Under the pieces are notes generated by a model. It saw only the letters and a list, made by a program, of their open reading frames with translations. It did no database searches and had not been told where the DNA came from. Positions 38,802 through 50,800 of a stretch of 64,000 nucleotides of DNA are shown here, one piece after another. Each line of letters starts with the position of its first letter. Within the stretch, counting starts at the first letter, position 1. Position numbers and translations under genes: made by a program. The stretch is from Rhodococcus sp. P-2 (GTDB lineage: Bacteria > Actinomycetota > Actinomycetes > Mycobacteriales > Mycobacteriaceae). Where the stretch lies: NCBI RefSeq assembly GCF_016598535.1, contig NZ_CP066779.1:6105053-6169052 (forward strand). Reading direction: 5' to 3'.

Positions 38802-39623
38802 TCAAAGCTCAGCGTCCTCGCTGCGACGTTCGAGGAACAACGTGTCACGCCACCTGCCACCGAGTTGAGCGATACGCGACCGAGTGCCGACGACTCGGAA
38901 TCCGACGGCCTGATGCAAAGCGACGCTTGCCCGGTTCTCCGGGAAGATCGACGACTGCACCGTCCAGATCTCGCTGGCGTCGGCAGCTTGCACCTGTCGG
39001 CGAAGCAGCAGCTTGCCCACGCCGCGCCCGCGAGCGCCGCTACCGATGTAGATAGAGTTCTCGGCGACCCCGCGGTAGCAGTCTCGCGAGGACACCGGGC
39101 TCAGGCTCGCCCAGCCTTCGACGCGGCCGTCGATCTCCGCGACCCATCGATGATCAGGTAACCATTGCGCGTCGAGCTTCTCGGCGGACGGCACCGAGGT
39201 GGTGAACGTCGCGGTTCCGGTGTCGATTCCTTCGCGGTAGATCGAGCGCACGGCATCCCAGTCGTCGGATTCCATGCGGCGCAGCACCACGTCGTCGGGA
39301 AGAACTCCCAGTGTGTCTTCGACCGGACCACGCGCAGCCACGACGGCGGCGGCTGCCATCAGATCGGAGTATGCCGTTCCGGCAACACTGACAACCGAGG
39401 TGCCTTCGCGCACCGAAGCCTCGACGAAACCGACCTCGATCAAGGCCTCGAGGTGCGCACTCAGCGTCGACGGCTCGAGTGATGCGGCGTGTGCAATCGT
39501 GTCGACGTCGATCGGACCGCCGGCAGCAAGTCGGAGCACTCGCAGCCGCGTCGGATCACCCAGGCACGCGAACCGGCGCGCAAGTACATCGGTGTCGAGG
39601 GGTGCGAGTGTTTCTGAACTCAT
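38802..39623 (-). CDS. ArsR-type HTH domain fused to a GNAT acetyltransferase
   Basis: 273 residues from ATG at 39623; no good ribosome site, possibly leaderless. Residues about 10-90 are an ArsR-like winged helix (CLGDPTRLRVLRLAAGGPIDVDTIAHAASLEPSTLSAHLEALIEVGFVEASVREG). The classic arsenic-binding ELCVC motif is absent. Residues about 115-270 are a phosphinothricin-acetyltransferase-like GNAT domain: VVLRRMESDDWDAVRSIYREGIDTGTATF, the acetyl-CoA loop SGARGRGVGKLLL, NRASVALHQAVGF and GGRWRDTLFL. Fusion of a repressor domain to an N-acetyltransferase suggests self-regulated detoxification of an amino-acid-like toxin, but the substrate is unknown. Confidence 0.88.
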   Translation of the reverse strand: MSSETLAPLDTDVLARRFACLGDPTRLRVLRLAAGGPIDVDTIAHAASLEPSTLSAHLEALIEVGFVEASVREGTSVVSVAGTAYSDLMAAAAVVAARGPVEDTLGVLPDDVVLRRMESDDWDAVRSIYREGIDTGTATFTTSVPSAEKLDAQWLPDHRWVAEIDGRVEGWASLSPVSSRDCYRGVAENSIYIGSGARGRGVGKLLLRRQVQAADASEIWTVQSSIFPENRASVALHQAVGFRVVGTRSRIAQLGGRWRDTLFLERRSEDAEL

Positions 39624-39725
39624 ACCGCGACTATAACGCCGCTGACCTGCAGGTCGGGCGGCTAGGTTCGGCAAGAGCGTCCCGGAGTGAGAAACAACTC
39701 AGCCACCGATCCTCGGGTTCGCCGG

Positions 39726-40748
39726 CTAACGCGCACCGATCGACTCGGCAATCATCGACCACGAGTTGTGAAGATCGTCCTGCCAATAACCCCACGAGTG
39801 AGTACCCGTTGCCCGGAAGTCATACGTCGCGGGGATGCCCAGGGAGTCGAGCCGCTCGGCCAAACGCTGGGTGCATTGGTTCGTCCCCGCCTCGATCACT
39901 CCGCCGACGATCACCTGATTGGCCAGAACCCCGAGGTCGCCGTTGACCATCGGTCCGCCCAGATTCTCGTGTGGGCCGGGCAAGCCCGATCCGTTGCTGA
40001 TGTAGAGGTCGACGCCCCGCAATCTCTCGGCATTGACCACAGGGTCGTTGGCTACCCACCCCGGGCCACCAACCGGACCCCACATGTTGTCGACGTTGCC
40101 GCCGCGGAATCCGACCACGAATCTCACGTAGTCCTGACCGGGTTGAGTACTCGTCTCGGCGCACCCGCTGAAAGCGCCGACCGCGCGGTAAACCGTCGGC
40201 GCAGCCTCGGCCAGGCTCAGAACGGAGGTTCCCGCCATCGACAAGCCGGCGACCGCGTTCACACCCGTGGTGCCGAGCGTGGCGTCGACGATCGGCGGCA
40301 ACTCCTGGGTGAGAAATGTGGTCCACTTGTTCAGTCCGAGAACAGGATCGGGCTTCTCCCAGTCGGTGTAATAACTGTAGGCTCCGCCGATGGGGTTGAC
40401 GACGTTGACGTTCTTGTCGCCGAAGAAGTCGACGACGTCTGTCCGTGTCTGCCACGTCGCCGTGTCCTCGCCGCCGCCGGCGCCGTTGAGTAGATAGAGG
40501 GTCGGTCGTGGCGCACTTGTGTCTGCCGGCCGAATCACCTCGAGCGGAATCACTTTGTCCATTGCAGCCGAGTAGACGTACATAGTCAGCTGACGGGCGT
40601 TGATTTCCTCGACGTGATCGAGAGCTGAACCGTCTGAAGGCAACGTTCGAGCCTGATCAGCCGAGGCGAGCGCGGCTTCGCCGAACAATCCCGTCCAAGC
40701 GACGAGGGCGACGACCAGTATCGCCCGAGTACGTCCGATCCTTCTCAT
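39726..40748 (-). CDS. Secreted mycolyltransferase / antigen 85-family esterase
   Basis: 340 residues from ATG at 40748 (GAGGAG 5 bases upstream); the longer open frame is not coding. A Sec signal peptide is visible (RRIGRTRAILVVALVAWTG, cleavage likely after ALASA). Alpha/beta-hydrolase motifs: TLYLLNGAGGGEDTATWQ, the nucleophile elbow AGLSMAGTS with the catalytic Ser, and a late THSWGYWQDDLHNSW carrying the catalytic His. Antigen 85-type enzymes attach mycolic acids to trehalose and arabinogalactan outside the membrane. It lies 87 bp behind the NRPS gene on the same strand. Confidence 0.93.
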   Translation of the reverse strand: MRRIGRTRAILVVALVAWTGLFGEAALASADQARTLPSDGSALDHVEEINARQLTMYVYSAAMDKVIPLEVIRPADTSAPRPTLYLLNGAGGGEDTATWQTRTDVVDFFGDKNVNVVNPIGGAYSYYTDWEKPDPVLGLNKWTTFLTQELPPIVDATLGTTGVNAVAGLSMAGTSVLSLAEAAPTVYRAVGAFSGCAETSTQPGQDYVRFVVGFRGGNVDNMWGPVGGPGWVANDPVVNAERLRGVDLYISNGSGLPGPHENLGGPMVNGDLGVLANQVIVGGVIEAGTNQCTQRLAERLDSLGIPATYDFRATGTHSWGYWQDDLHNSWSMIAESIGAR

Positions 40749-40834
40749 TGCCGCTCCTCGTGCTCGATTGCGGTGCCCGGCAACAGCTCGGTGGCGCTCG
40801 CTTCGCGGGCGTGCGGCTCGGTGGCTTGAAGGTG

Positions 40835-43800
40835 TCATGCCCGTTCGGAGTATCCGGAAAACATCGTGAGAAGCCGGGCCATCTCCGGTCCGATGACCGC
40901 CATGGCCGGGGCCTCGATCATCTCGTTGTGTCCGCAACGCACCGGCACCTCCACGATCCGTCCCGTCACGAGCGGACGCCATTCCTGTGGCGACCTTTCG
41001 CGCGCAATCGTGTCGTCTTTTCCGTCAGCCGGGAAGATCAGCAGGTCTCCCTGGTAGATCTGCGGAACGAACTGGTGGGTGATTCTCTGCGAAGTCTCAT
41101 ACCCGCGGGCAATCCGCTCGAGGTCCCGACCGTCGACTCCCGTTTCGGGCCTGAGCGTCCGGGCCACCACGGCCGCCGCCTCGTCGAAGGTCAGATCTCG
41201 GTCGGTCTCGACTTCGAGGCCGAGTCCTCGAAGTAGGTCTCGGACGTCGAGTTCGGCTGACGCAGGCGCATCCCCGTTGTCGGGGTAGCTGTCCATCATG
41301 GCCAGTGTGGCGACTTCGCGGTCGGACGATTGCAGTTCGACGGCCATGGCGTGCGCGATGACTCCACCGAGGGACCATCCGAGTAAGTCGTACGGCCCGT
41401 CTGGCGAAACGGCCTCCATCTCTTCCACGTAACGATGCGCCAACTGTTCGATCGACTGATAGTCACCGTCGTCGCTGAGTGCGGGTAGCTGAAGTCCGTA
41501 CACCGGTCTGTCCTCGGGCAGATACCGCACCAATCCGGCATACCCCCAGGACAGGCCGATACCAGGGTGCACACAGAACAGCGGTCGCCCACTTCCTTTC
41601 GTCCGCAGCGGAACAACCACGGCGAGAAGCTCTTCCATGCCGGCGTCCACGGTCGGCAAGTCGAGGCGTCGAGCGATTCCAGCGGGCGTCGGGTCGAGGA
41701 ACATCCACTGAAGCGGAATTCTGCGTTGGAAACGGGAGTGCAGTGCGCTGACGATTCGGGTGGCTACCAGGGAGGACCCGCCCAAGTCGAAGAAGCTGTC
41801 GGTAGTGCTCACCCGGTCGAGACCCAGAACCTCGACGAACGAGTCGACCACGGCGCGCTCGGTATCAGTGACCGGCTCGTGGAACTCGGCGGCAGCCGAA
41901 CCGAATTCGGGTTCCGGTAGAGCCTTTCGGTCGAGCTTGCCCACCGGTGTCATCGGAATCCGCTCGAGAAGCACCACTGCCGACGGAACCATGTGGGAGG
42001 GTAGTCGGTCGGCTGCATACGCCCGTATCTCGTCGCTGTCCGTGGCGTCGGCAGCTGACACGCGCACGTACGACACCAGGACCGTGTCACCCGACGGTCC
42101 GACGTGGCCGATGGTGGCAGCGAAGCCCACGGCCGGATGATGCATGAGAACTGCATCGATTTCGCCGAGTTCGATCCGGAATCCGCGGACCTTGACCTGG
42201 AAGTCGCTTCGCCCGATGTATTCGAGTGTGTGATGTGCGCCCTCGCCGGACCCGACGATTTCGGCACTGTCGCTTTCGGCACTGGCACCGCCGGACTCAT
42301 GCCAACGCACGACATCCCCGGTGCGGTACATTCGGCGCCCCGGAGACCCGTACACGCAAGCGACAAATCGTTCCGAAGTGAGCGACGCCCGATTATGGTA
42401 CCCACGTGCCATACCTGGGCCCGTGATGTACAACTCCCCCGGCACACCGACCGGGACGGGCTGCAAACGCCCGTCCAGCACCAAGAAGCCGAAGCCCACT
42501 GCCGGCGAGCCGATGTTCACTCCCGCACCGGGTTTCATCGAATCGCTGACGCTTGCCTGCACGGTGGTTTCAGTCGGGCCGTAGCCGTTGTGCAGCCTCC
42601 GACCCGGCGCCCATTGCGCGACGACCTCCGGCGGGCAGGCCTCGCCCACCAGATCGAGAACACGGAGCGCCTCGAAACCGTTGGCACCCAACGCCGCCAG
42701 CGCGGTCGGTGTAATGGTGGCATGTGTGACCTGCTCCTGCCGGAAGACATCGGCCAATTCGGCGCCACCGAACACAGCAGGCGGAACGATCACCACTCGC
42801 GCCGACGCACTGAATGCCATCGTCAACTCGAAGATGGAAGCGTCGAAACTCGGCGAGGCCAACTGTGAAACATGAGAGTCGTGTGTGACCTCGAACCTCT
42901 CACGAGTTTCTGCCGTGAAGCTCGCCAAACCTCGATGAGTAATGTTCACTCCCTTGGGTTTCCCCGTAGAGCCCGAGGTGTAGATCAGGTAGGCCGGATG
43001 ATCGAGGTTCAGTTCACCGGTTCGATCGTCATCGGTGATCGGTTTCGGCGACCGCGCGGCTACCCGTCGGGCGAAGTGTGGGTCGTCGAGTTCCAGCCAG
43101 GGAACAACGTCGGGTAGGTGAGTTCGGCTGGACTGCACAGTCAAACCGAGCGAGGCTCGGCAATCGGCGAGCATGTATTCGACGCGCTCGCGCGGATAGG
43201 CCGGATCGACAGGCACAAAAGCCGCTCCGGCTTTGGTCACCGACCAGATCGCCACCACCGATTCGATCGAGCGAGGCATCCCCAGCGCCACGAACGTCTC
43301 CGGGCCCACACCCCGACCGCACAACTCCCGGGCAACACGATTCGACCACTCGTCCAGGTCGCGATAGCTGAGTTGCCGATTCTCCAGCGACAGGGCCACC
43401 GAGTCCGGATCGATCGCCACCGCGTCCGCCAACAACTCAGGCCACAGTTTCGGAGGTACTTCGGGGAGCCCACGCGCCGGCGTCAACGCGCGACGTTCAC
43501 GATCGCCGAGTAGATCGATGTCACCGATCGGTACCTCCGGATTCCGGGTCACGGACTCGAGTACACGAACGAACATGTCGGCAAACCCGCTGACCGTGCC
43601 GGGGTCGAAGAGATCAGTGGCGAAGTCGACGGCTCCGCTCATTCCTCCCGGTGCACCGCGATCGTCGTACTCTTCGGCGAGCAGGAATTCCAGGTCTACC
43701 TTCACTACCTCGAGTTCGGGGTCGATCCCGCGGACTTCCAGTCCCGCCAGGTGCAGAATCGGCCGATCGTTGTTCTGGAATTCGAGGGACACCGAGGAAA

Positions 43801-44850
43801 TCGGCGGATAAGCGCTCGACCGTTTCGGCCCGACCGCCTCCACTACCCGCTCGAAGGGAACGTCGGAATGAGCGAACGCGGCGAGGTCGACCTCGCGGCA
43901 ATGCGCAACCAACTCCCGGAAGGATCGAGCCGGATCCACCTGTGTGCGCAGTGCGAGCGTGCCGACGAACATGCCGACCAGATCATCGAGGGCACGATCT
44001 CCTCGGCCGGCGATCGGCGTTCCGATCACGATGTCGTCGGTGCTGCCCAAACGTGCCAGCAAGAGCGCGAGCGCTGCATGCACAGTCATGAATGCAGTGG
44101 ACTCATGCTGCCTCGACACGTCCCGAATCCGGCGGTGAAGATCACTGCTGATCGAGAAGTGAATCCGCGAGCCGTGAAAACTCTGTTGTGTCGGCCGGTC
44201 TCGATCGAGGGGAAGTTCCAAGAGGTCGGGAGCGCCTGACAGTGCGCGTCGCCAGTAAGCCAACTGCTCGGTGATCACCGACCCCGGGTCGTCGGCTGAG
44301 CCCAGAATCTCCCGTTGCCAGAGCGCAAAGTCGGCGTACTGGACTGGAAGCGGCGTCCACTGGGGTTCCCCGCCGTGCGCGTGGGCCTCGTATGCAATCA
44401 TCACGTCTCGGGTCAGCGGAGACATCGAGAAGCCGTCAGCCGAAATGTGGTGCACCACTACGGCAAGTACGTGTTCGCGCTCATTCATGGTGAACAACGA
44501 TGCCCGCAGGGGAATTCGTGCGGCGACGTCGAAACCGGCCGAGACCATTCGGGCAAGCTCGTCACGGAGATGATGTTCGTCGGTCACCGATGTCTCGGCC
44601 AGTTGCGGCAGCTCGGCGCTCTCGGTGGGCACGATGTGCTGGACCGGTCCGTCGCCGCGGACCGGGAACATCGTTCGCAGCGATTCGTGGCGGGCGATGA
44701 CATCGGACACCGCTGATCTCAACGCCGGCTTGTCGAGTCCACCGCTCAGCCACACCACGAGTGGAATGTTGTACGCAGGAGAACTGGTGTCGAGTTGATT
44801 GACGAACCACAATCGCTGCTGGGCAAACGACAAGGGGATGTCGTCGGGTC
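40835..44850 (-). other. NRPS module 5: C-A-T-TE (termination)
   Basis: C domain [11 protein letters not shown] (~44431-44457). A domain [15 protein letters not shown] (~42951-42990); pocket D-A-F-T-D-V-G-V-Q, not assigned. T domain DLGGSSLVA (~41763-41789). The type I thioesterase (~41620-40835) has [16 protein letters not shown] and the nucleophile LLGWSLGGV; its late His is in [10 protein letters not shown]. It may hydrolyse or cyclise the peptide. Confidence 0.88.
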
Positions 44851-47800
44851 GGGGGCGCGGTTCCAGTCGCTCCGACCGTTCGGCAACCGAATGGTCGATC
44901 ACCGTGGCCAACTCGGCCACCGTCGGCGTCTCGAACAGGTCCCGCACCCCGACGGTGGCTCCGAGCACCGCCCGCAACCTCGCCGCGACCGAAGTGGCGC
45001 TGAGAGAATTTCCCCCGAGCTCGAAGAAACTGATGTCGGTTCCGACTCGTTCCAGGCCGAGCACCTCTGCGAACACGTCCGACACCGCCTGTTCGACCGG
45101 GCCGACCGGGGATCGGAAATCCCCTGTGGTTGTGCCGATCTCGGGGCTGGGCAACGCCGAACGGTCGACTTTTCCGACAGCGGTCAACGGAATGTTCTCC
45201 AGCACCGTGAGAACGGCAGGCACCATGTGCGCAGGCAAGCGCCGGGCCACGGCGCGGATCAAGACCCCGGTGTCCAGTTGACCCGCCGTAGGCACGACGT
45301 ACGACACGAGTCGGGTGTCTCCGGTAGGGCCGGAATCGGCAACCGTAACGGCAAATCCGACGTCGGGCTCTGCCATCAGCGCACTGTCGATCTCCCCGAG
45401 TTCGACACGGAATCCTCGAACCTTGACCTGGAAGTCGCTTCGCCCGACGTACTCGACACACAGGTCCGGCGTCCATCGCACGATGTCGCCGGTACGGTAC
45501 ATCCGCGTTCCCGGGTCAGCCGGGTTGGCGACAAAACGTTCTGCCGTCAACCCCGACCTTCGGTGGTATCCCCGTGCCACGCCAGGTCCGGCCAGGTACA
45601 GCTCGCCGGGGACCCCGACGGGAACCGCTTGAAGTCGAGCGTCGAGCACCAGTTCGCTGACGCCCCTGACGGGTCCACCGATCGTGATCGGTTCCCCGGC
45701 GGCCATCGGCGGACTGACGTTGGACATGATGGTTGCTTCGGTCGGTCCGTACGCGTTGTACAGGCGGCGGCCAGGTGCCCAGCGTGCGACGAGGTCGGGC
45801 GGGCACGCCTCGCCCCCGAATACGACGTCCGCAAGTTGTTCCAGCCCAGCCGGATCCACCGATGCCAGTGCCGCCGTGGTGATGAACGCATGCGTGACGG
45901 CGTGCTCGGCCAGCAGTTCCGCCAGGTCCTCACCCCCGTAGATCCCGGGTGGAGCGATAACCATTGTCGCCCCGGCGCCGAACGCCTGCAGATATTCGAA
46001 CAGCGACCCGTCGAAACTCGGAGTGGAGAAGTGCAACGTGCGTGATTGTGGAGTTACGCCGTAGCGTTCGACCTGGTCTCGGGCGAAGTTGTCGAGCCCT
46101 CGCTGCGTGACCACGACACCCTTGGGCACGCCGGTCGACCCCGAGGTGTAGACGACGTAGGCGGCTGAATCCAACCCGATCGGACGGAGTCGGTCGTTGT
46201 CGGTCAGTGGGCTCCCCGAGAATCCCTCGCACTTCTTCGTGAAGTGCGGATCGTCGAGAATCAGCCACTCCGCGATATCGGGCAGTCGATCTCGGTCAGC
46301 GGCGGTGGTCAATCCGAAACCGACCTTCGAATCGATCAGCATGTGGTTTATCCGCTCGTCGGGATAGTCGGGATCGATCGGCACGAATGCAGCGCCTGTC
46401 TTGGCGACGGCAAGTATCGCTACCACAGACGTGAGAGAACGTGGGACACCGACTGCGACGTAGTCCTCTGTTCCCAGACCTTGCGAGACAAGCACGCGAG
46501 CAATGCGATTGGAGAGGATGTCCAGCTCGCCGTAGGTCATGCTGCCGTCCGTCGATTCCACGGCCGACGCGTTCGGATCACGCTGGGCTGCCGCGTCGAA
46601 GATCTCCGGGAAAACACGCGACGACCCACCAGCCGTGCCACGGGCTGGTACCAATTCGGCACGTTCGGACGGGGCGAGCACCGACACCACAGCCACGGGG
46701 CGATCCGGCTGGGCACACGCTTCTAGCACACGCCGCAGTCGTCCGGCGATCTCTTCGATGTCGGCGGCACCGAACACCTCGGGTAGGTACTCGAATTTCA
46801 GGCGGAGCCTGGTGTCGACCGATGCCACCAGGCTGAGCGGGTAGTGGGCAGCGTCCTTGGCTTGGACATCGGTGATCCGGATCCCCGCAATATCGGTATC
46901 GGACGAAAAACCCTGACGGTCAACGGGATACGATTCGAAGACAGTCAACGTGTCGAAGCCGGTCTCCGGCCCGGTGGCTCCTTGGATCTCGGAAAGCCCG
47001 AGATAGTGGTGATCCGACAGCTCTGCTTGCTCGGCCTGGATCCGCGCGAGGAGTGTGCCGATACTTTCTGTCGGGCGCAGCGTGATTCGGACCGGAATTG
47101 TGTTGATGAACAGCCCGACCATGGTTTCGATCCCGGTCAGCTCGGGAGGTCGACCCGACACCGTCGCACCGAACACCACATCGTCTCTCCCGGTCAGTGC
47201 AGCGAGGACGATCCCCCACGATGCCTGAACAATTGTGTTGATCGTCAGTCCGAGTTCACGCGCCATCCCGCGAAGTGAGGCTGTGAATTCCTCGTTCAGA
47301 TCGAACACCCACTCGGCCGCCATGGTGGAGAGTCGACGGGATCGAACCGCCGGAGCCAGCAGCGTCGGTCCTTCGACTCCGCGCAGCGTTCTCGCCCATA
47401 CAGCTCTCGAGGCTTGCAGATCGCGGCGGCTCATCCAGGTCAGATAATCGCGATACGCGCGCGCGTGAGGCAAGGCCGACACTTCACCGTCAGCCGCATA
47501 GAGCGTCGCCAATTCCCGGATCAGGAGTGGCATGGACCAGCCGTCCAGAAGGATGTGATGGTTGGTGAGCACCAGCGTGAACTTTTCGGAGGTGAGAGCG
47601 ATCAGGGTGAATCTGATCAACGGCGCCCGCGCCATGTCGAACGGGCGCGCTCGGTCCTCGGCCAGCGCTCGATCACGATCCTGATCTGTTGCACCCGTGA
47701 GGTCGATTTCCTGCCACGGCGCTGCCACGTTGCTTCGGACCACCTGGACGGCACGGCCGTCCGCTCCGTGAAGGAAGGCGGTACGCAGGTTCTCATGCCT

Positions 47801-50800
47801 GCGGAGCAGCGCGTCGGCGGCGCGACGCAGGCGCTCCGAATCGACTGCGCCGGCAAGATCGAGAGCCACTTGTACGAGGTATGCGTCGACCGATCGTTCG
47901 GCAAGTTCGGCATGGAACAACAACCCCGCCTGCAATGGAGAGAGCGACCAGACGTCGCTCAGGTCGGGGCACCGACTTTCGAGGTCGTCGACCGCGTCCT
48001 GTCGAAGATCGACCAGGTCGAAGTCCGAGGGTGTGAATCCGCCGCCGCCTGCCGCGTACTCTCCGAGCCCGGCCAGTGCGTCGAGCCACCACTGCGCCAG
48101 TTGCCGAACGTCGTCCGCACCCAGAATGTCCGGTGGGAACGTCCAGCTGGCAACGAGCTGCGGGCCGTCCTCGGTATCACTGTTGTCGGTGTCACTGTTG
48201 TCGACGGTCATCACGTTGACCTCGAGAACGCCGGCGAGCGGAAGATCGACGGCCGCAACCGTCCGCAGGTCCTCGTCACGGATCGGTACCCATCCCGCTG
48301 AAGCGTCGGAGTCGGATCCACCGACGCGTCCGAGGTAGTTGAAACTGATCTGCGGCACGGGAAGTTGCGAAAGAGTGTGTGCCGTTTCGCGGTTCAGATA
48401 GCGCAGCAACCCGAAGCCGACGCCGCGGTCCGGCACCGCCCGGAGTTGTTCCTTGACGGCCTTGGCAGCGACGCCCGCGGCCGGGCCGCCGGCGAAGGCG
48501 TCGATCGGATCCACTCCGCTCAAATCGATCCGCACCGGGAAGATCGACGTGAACCATCCCACGGTGCGAGCAAGATCTGCCCCGGGAACCACCTGCTCCT
48601 CGCGTCCGTGACCCTCGAGACTGATCAACGTCTCCGGATTGTCGACCCCGCGGTCCCTATGCCGGCGGAACATCGCAAGAGCCAAAGCCGTCAACAAACC
48701 GTCCTCGACGCTCCCGTGAATCGCCTGCGGCACTGTCGTCGACACGACCTCGGTCAGTCCCGGGGGAACTCGTACTTCGATGTCAGTGGTGGCCGAGGCG
48801 GTGTCCCTCTTCGTCAGAGCGCGCACACCCAGCTTCGGATCGGGACCCTCGAGCACCTCTCGCCAGTAGTCGAGTTCAGCCACCCGATCCGGCTCGCGCG
48901 CGGCGTCGACAAGGCCACGTGCCCATCGACGCATCGACGTCCCGACAGGAGCCAGTGAAGGGTCGACGCCTGACTGCATCTGCGCACAAGCAAGTGCCAG
49001 ATCGGGGATCAGGATTCGCCAGGAGACCCCATCCATCACGAGATGGTGAGCGACGAGGAGCAACCGTTTCTCGTCGTGTGCATCGGTGTCGAGCAAGACT
49101 GCCTGCACCATCACCCCGGCCGCCGGATCAAGCCGATCCAGAGCGGCGTCCACTGCCGTCGAAACCGTCTGCGCCACAGCGCTGTCGACACGCATGCGAT
49201 GCACGAGTGTCTGGGCCCGCACTGCACCTGGAGGCGCAACGTCCATCCGCCGAACGGAGTCTGGGGGCGACGACGCCCGCAGGCTCGACCGGAGTACGTC
49301 GTGATGGTCCACCACGACTTGGATGGCCCGCGTCAGCGTGCCCTCGTCGACCGCGGCAGGAATCGTGAGCAGAACAGATTGTGAGTACCGGCGAAAATCT
49401 CCACCACGATCAATCATCCACTTCATGATCGGCGTCAACTCGATCTCACCGACGCCGCCGCCTGACAACTCGTCGAGCACAACGCGGTTGCCGGCCATTC
49501 CAGCCGTCTCGGCCAGCGCTGTCACGGTTTTGAGTTCGAACACCTCCCGCGGTGTGATCAGAACTCCGGCAGACTTGGCGCGCGTCACCAACTGGATGGA
49601 CATGATCGAGTCACCGCCGAGAGTGAAGAACGAATCGTCGACCCCCACCTCGTCGAGTCCCAGAACTTCGGCGAACAGGCCCGCAAGGATGTTTTCCGTC
49701 TCGGAGGCGGGGCCACGGCTCACGGTTGCCTGTCGCCCGAAATCAGGTTCAGGCAACGCTTTCCGGTCGAGCTTCCCGTTCACCGTCAGCGGCAAAACCT
49801 CGAGAACCGTCACGACAGCGGGGACCATGTGCGGCGCCAACCTCTGAGAGAGATACTCGAGCAACGCCGCCGGCGAGATGGTCGCACCGGGCTCCGGTAC
49901 CACGTAGCCCACCAACCGGTCTCTGCGGGCCACCACCGCCGACTGAGACACGCCCACTCCGGAGAGCAGCGCAGCCTCCACCTCGCCGAGTTCGATTCGG
50001 TACCCCTTCACCTGCACCTGCAGATCGTTTCGTCCGAGGTACTCCAGCTGCCCGCTGTCGTTCCAGCGCCCCAGGTCACCGGACCGATACATACGCGCCC
50101 CACTGACCGTGAGGTCGGGAATGAACCGCGCGGAGGTCAGACCGAACCGGCCGAGGTATCCGCGTGAAACCTGATCGCCGGAGACATACAGTTCACCCAC
50201 CACACCTGGCGGCACTGGATGCAGCCGCTGATCCAGCACGTACACACGCAACCCGGGCAACGCCTGCCCGATCACCGAAGCAGATCCTTCACGCGCCAGC
50301 TCACGATCGAGCGGCAGGTGGCTGACGTGCACGGTGGTCTCGGTGATGCCGTACATGTTGACCAGATCTGGTGACGAAGTCCCGCGGCGGGCGTACCAGC
50401 GCGTCACCTGTCCGAAGTCGAGGGCTTCTCCGCCGAAGATCACGTAGCGCAATGACAGAGCTCCACCCCCGGTAAGCCGGTCGGCTTCCGCCAATTGATA
50501 GAAGGCAGTGGGGGTTTGATTGAGCACCGTGACACGTTCGTGCCCTAGCAATTCGAGGAATGCCTCTGGTGAACGGGCCGTGAAGTAGTCGACCAGTACC
50601 AGTCGGCCACCGTGTGCGAGAGCACCCCACATTTCCCAGACCGAGAAGTCGAATGCCTCTGAATGGAACATCGTCCACACATCGCCGCTGTCGAACCCGA
50701 AGAGCTCACTGGTGTTTGCCAGCAACGTCACCACGTTGCGGTGAGAAACCTGCACCCCCTTCGGGCGCCCGGTAGACCCCGAGGTGTAGATCACGTAGGC

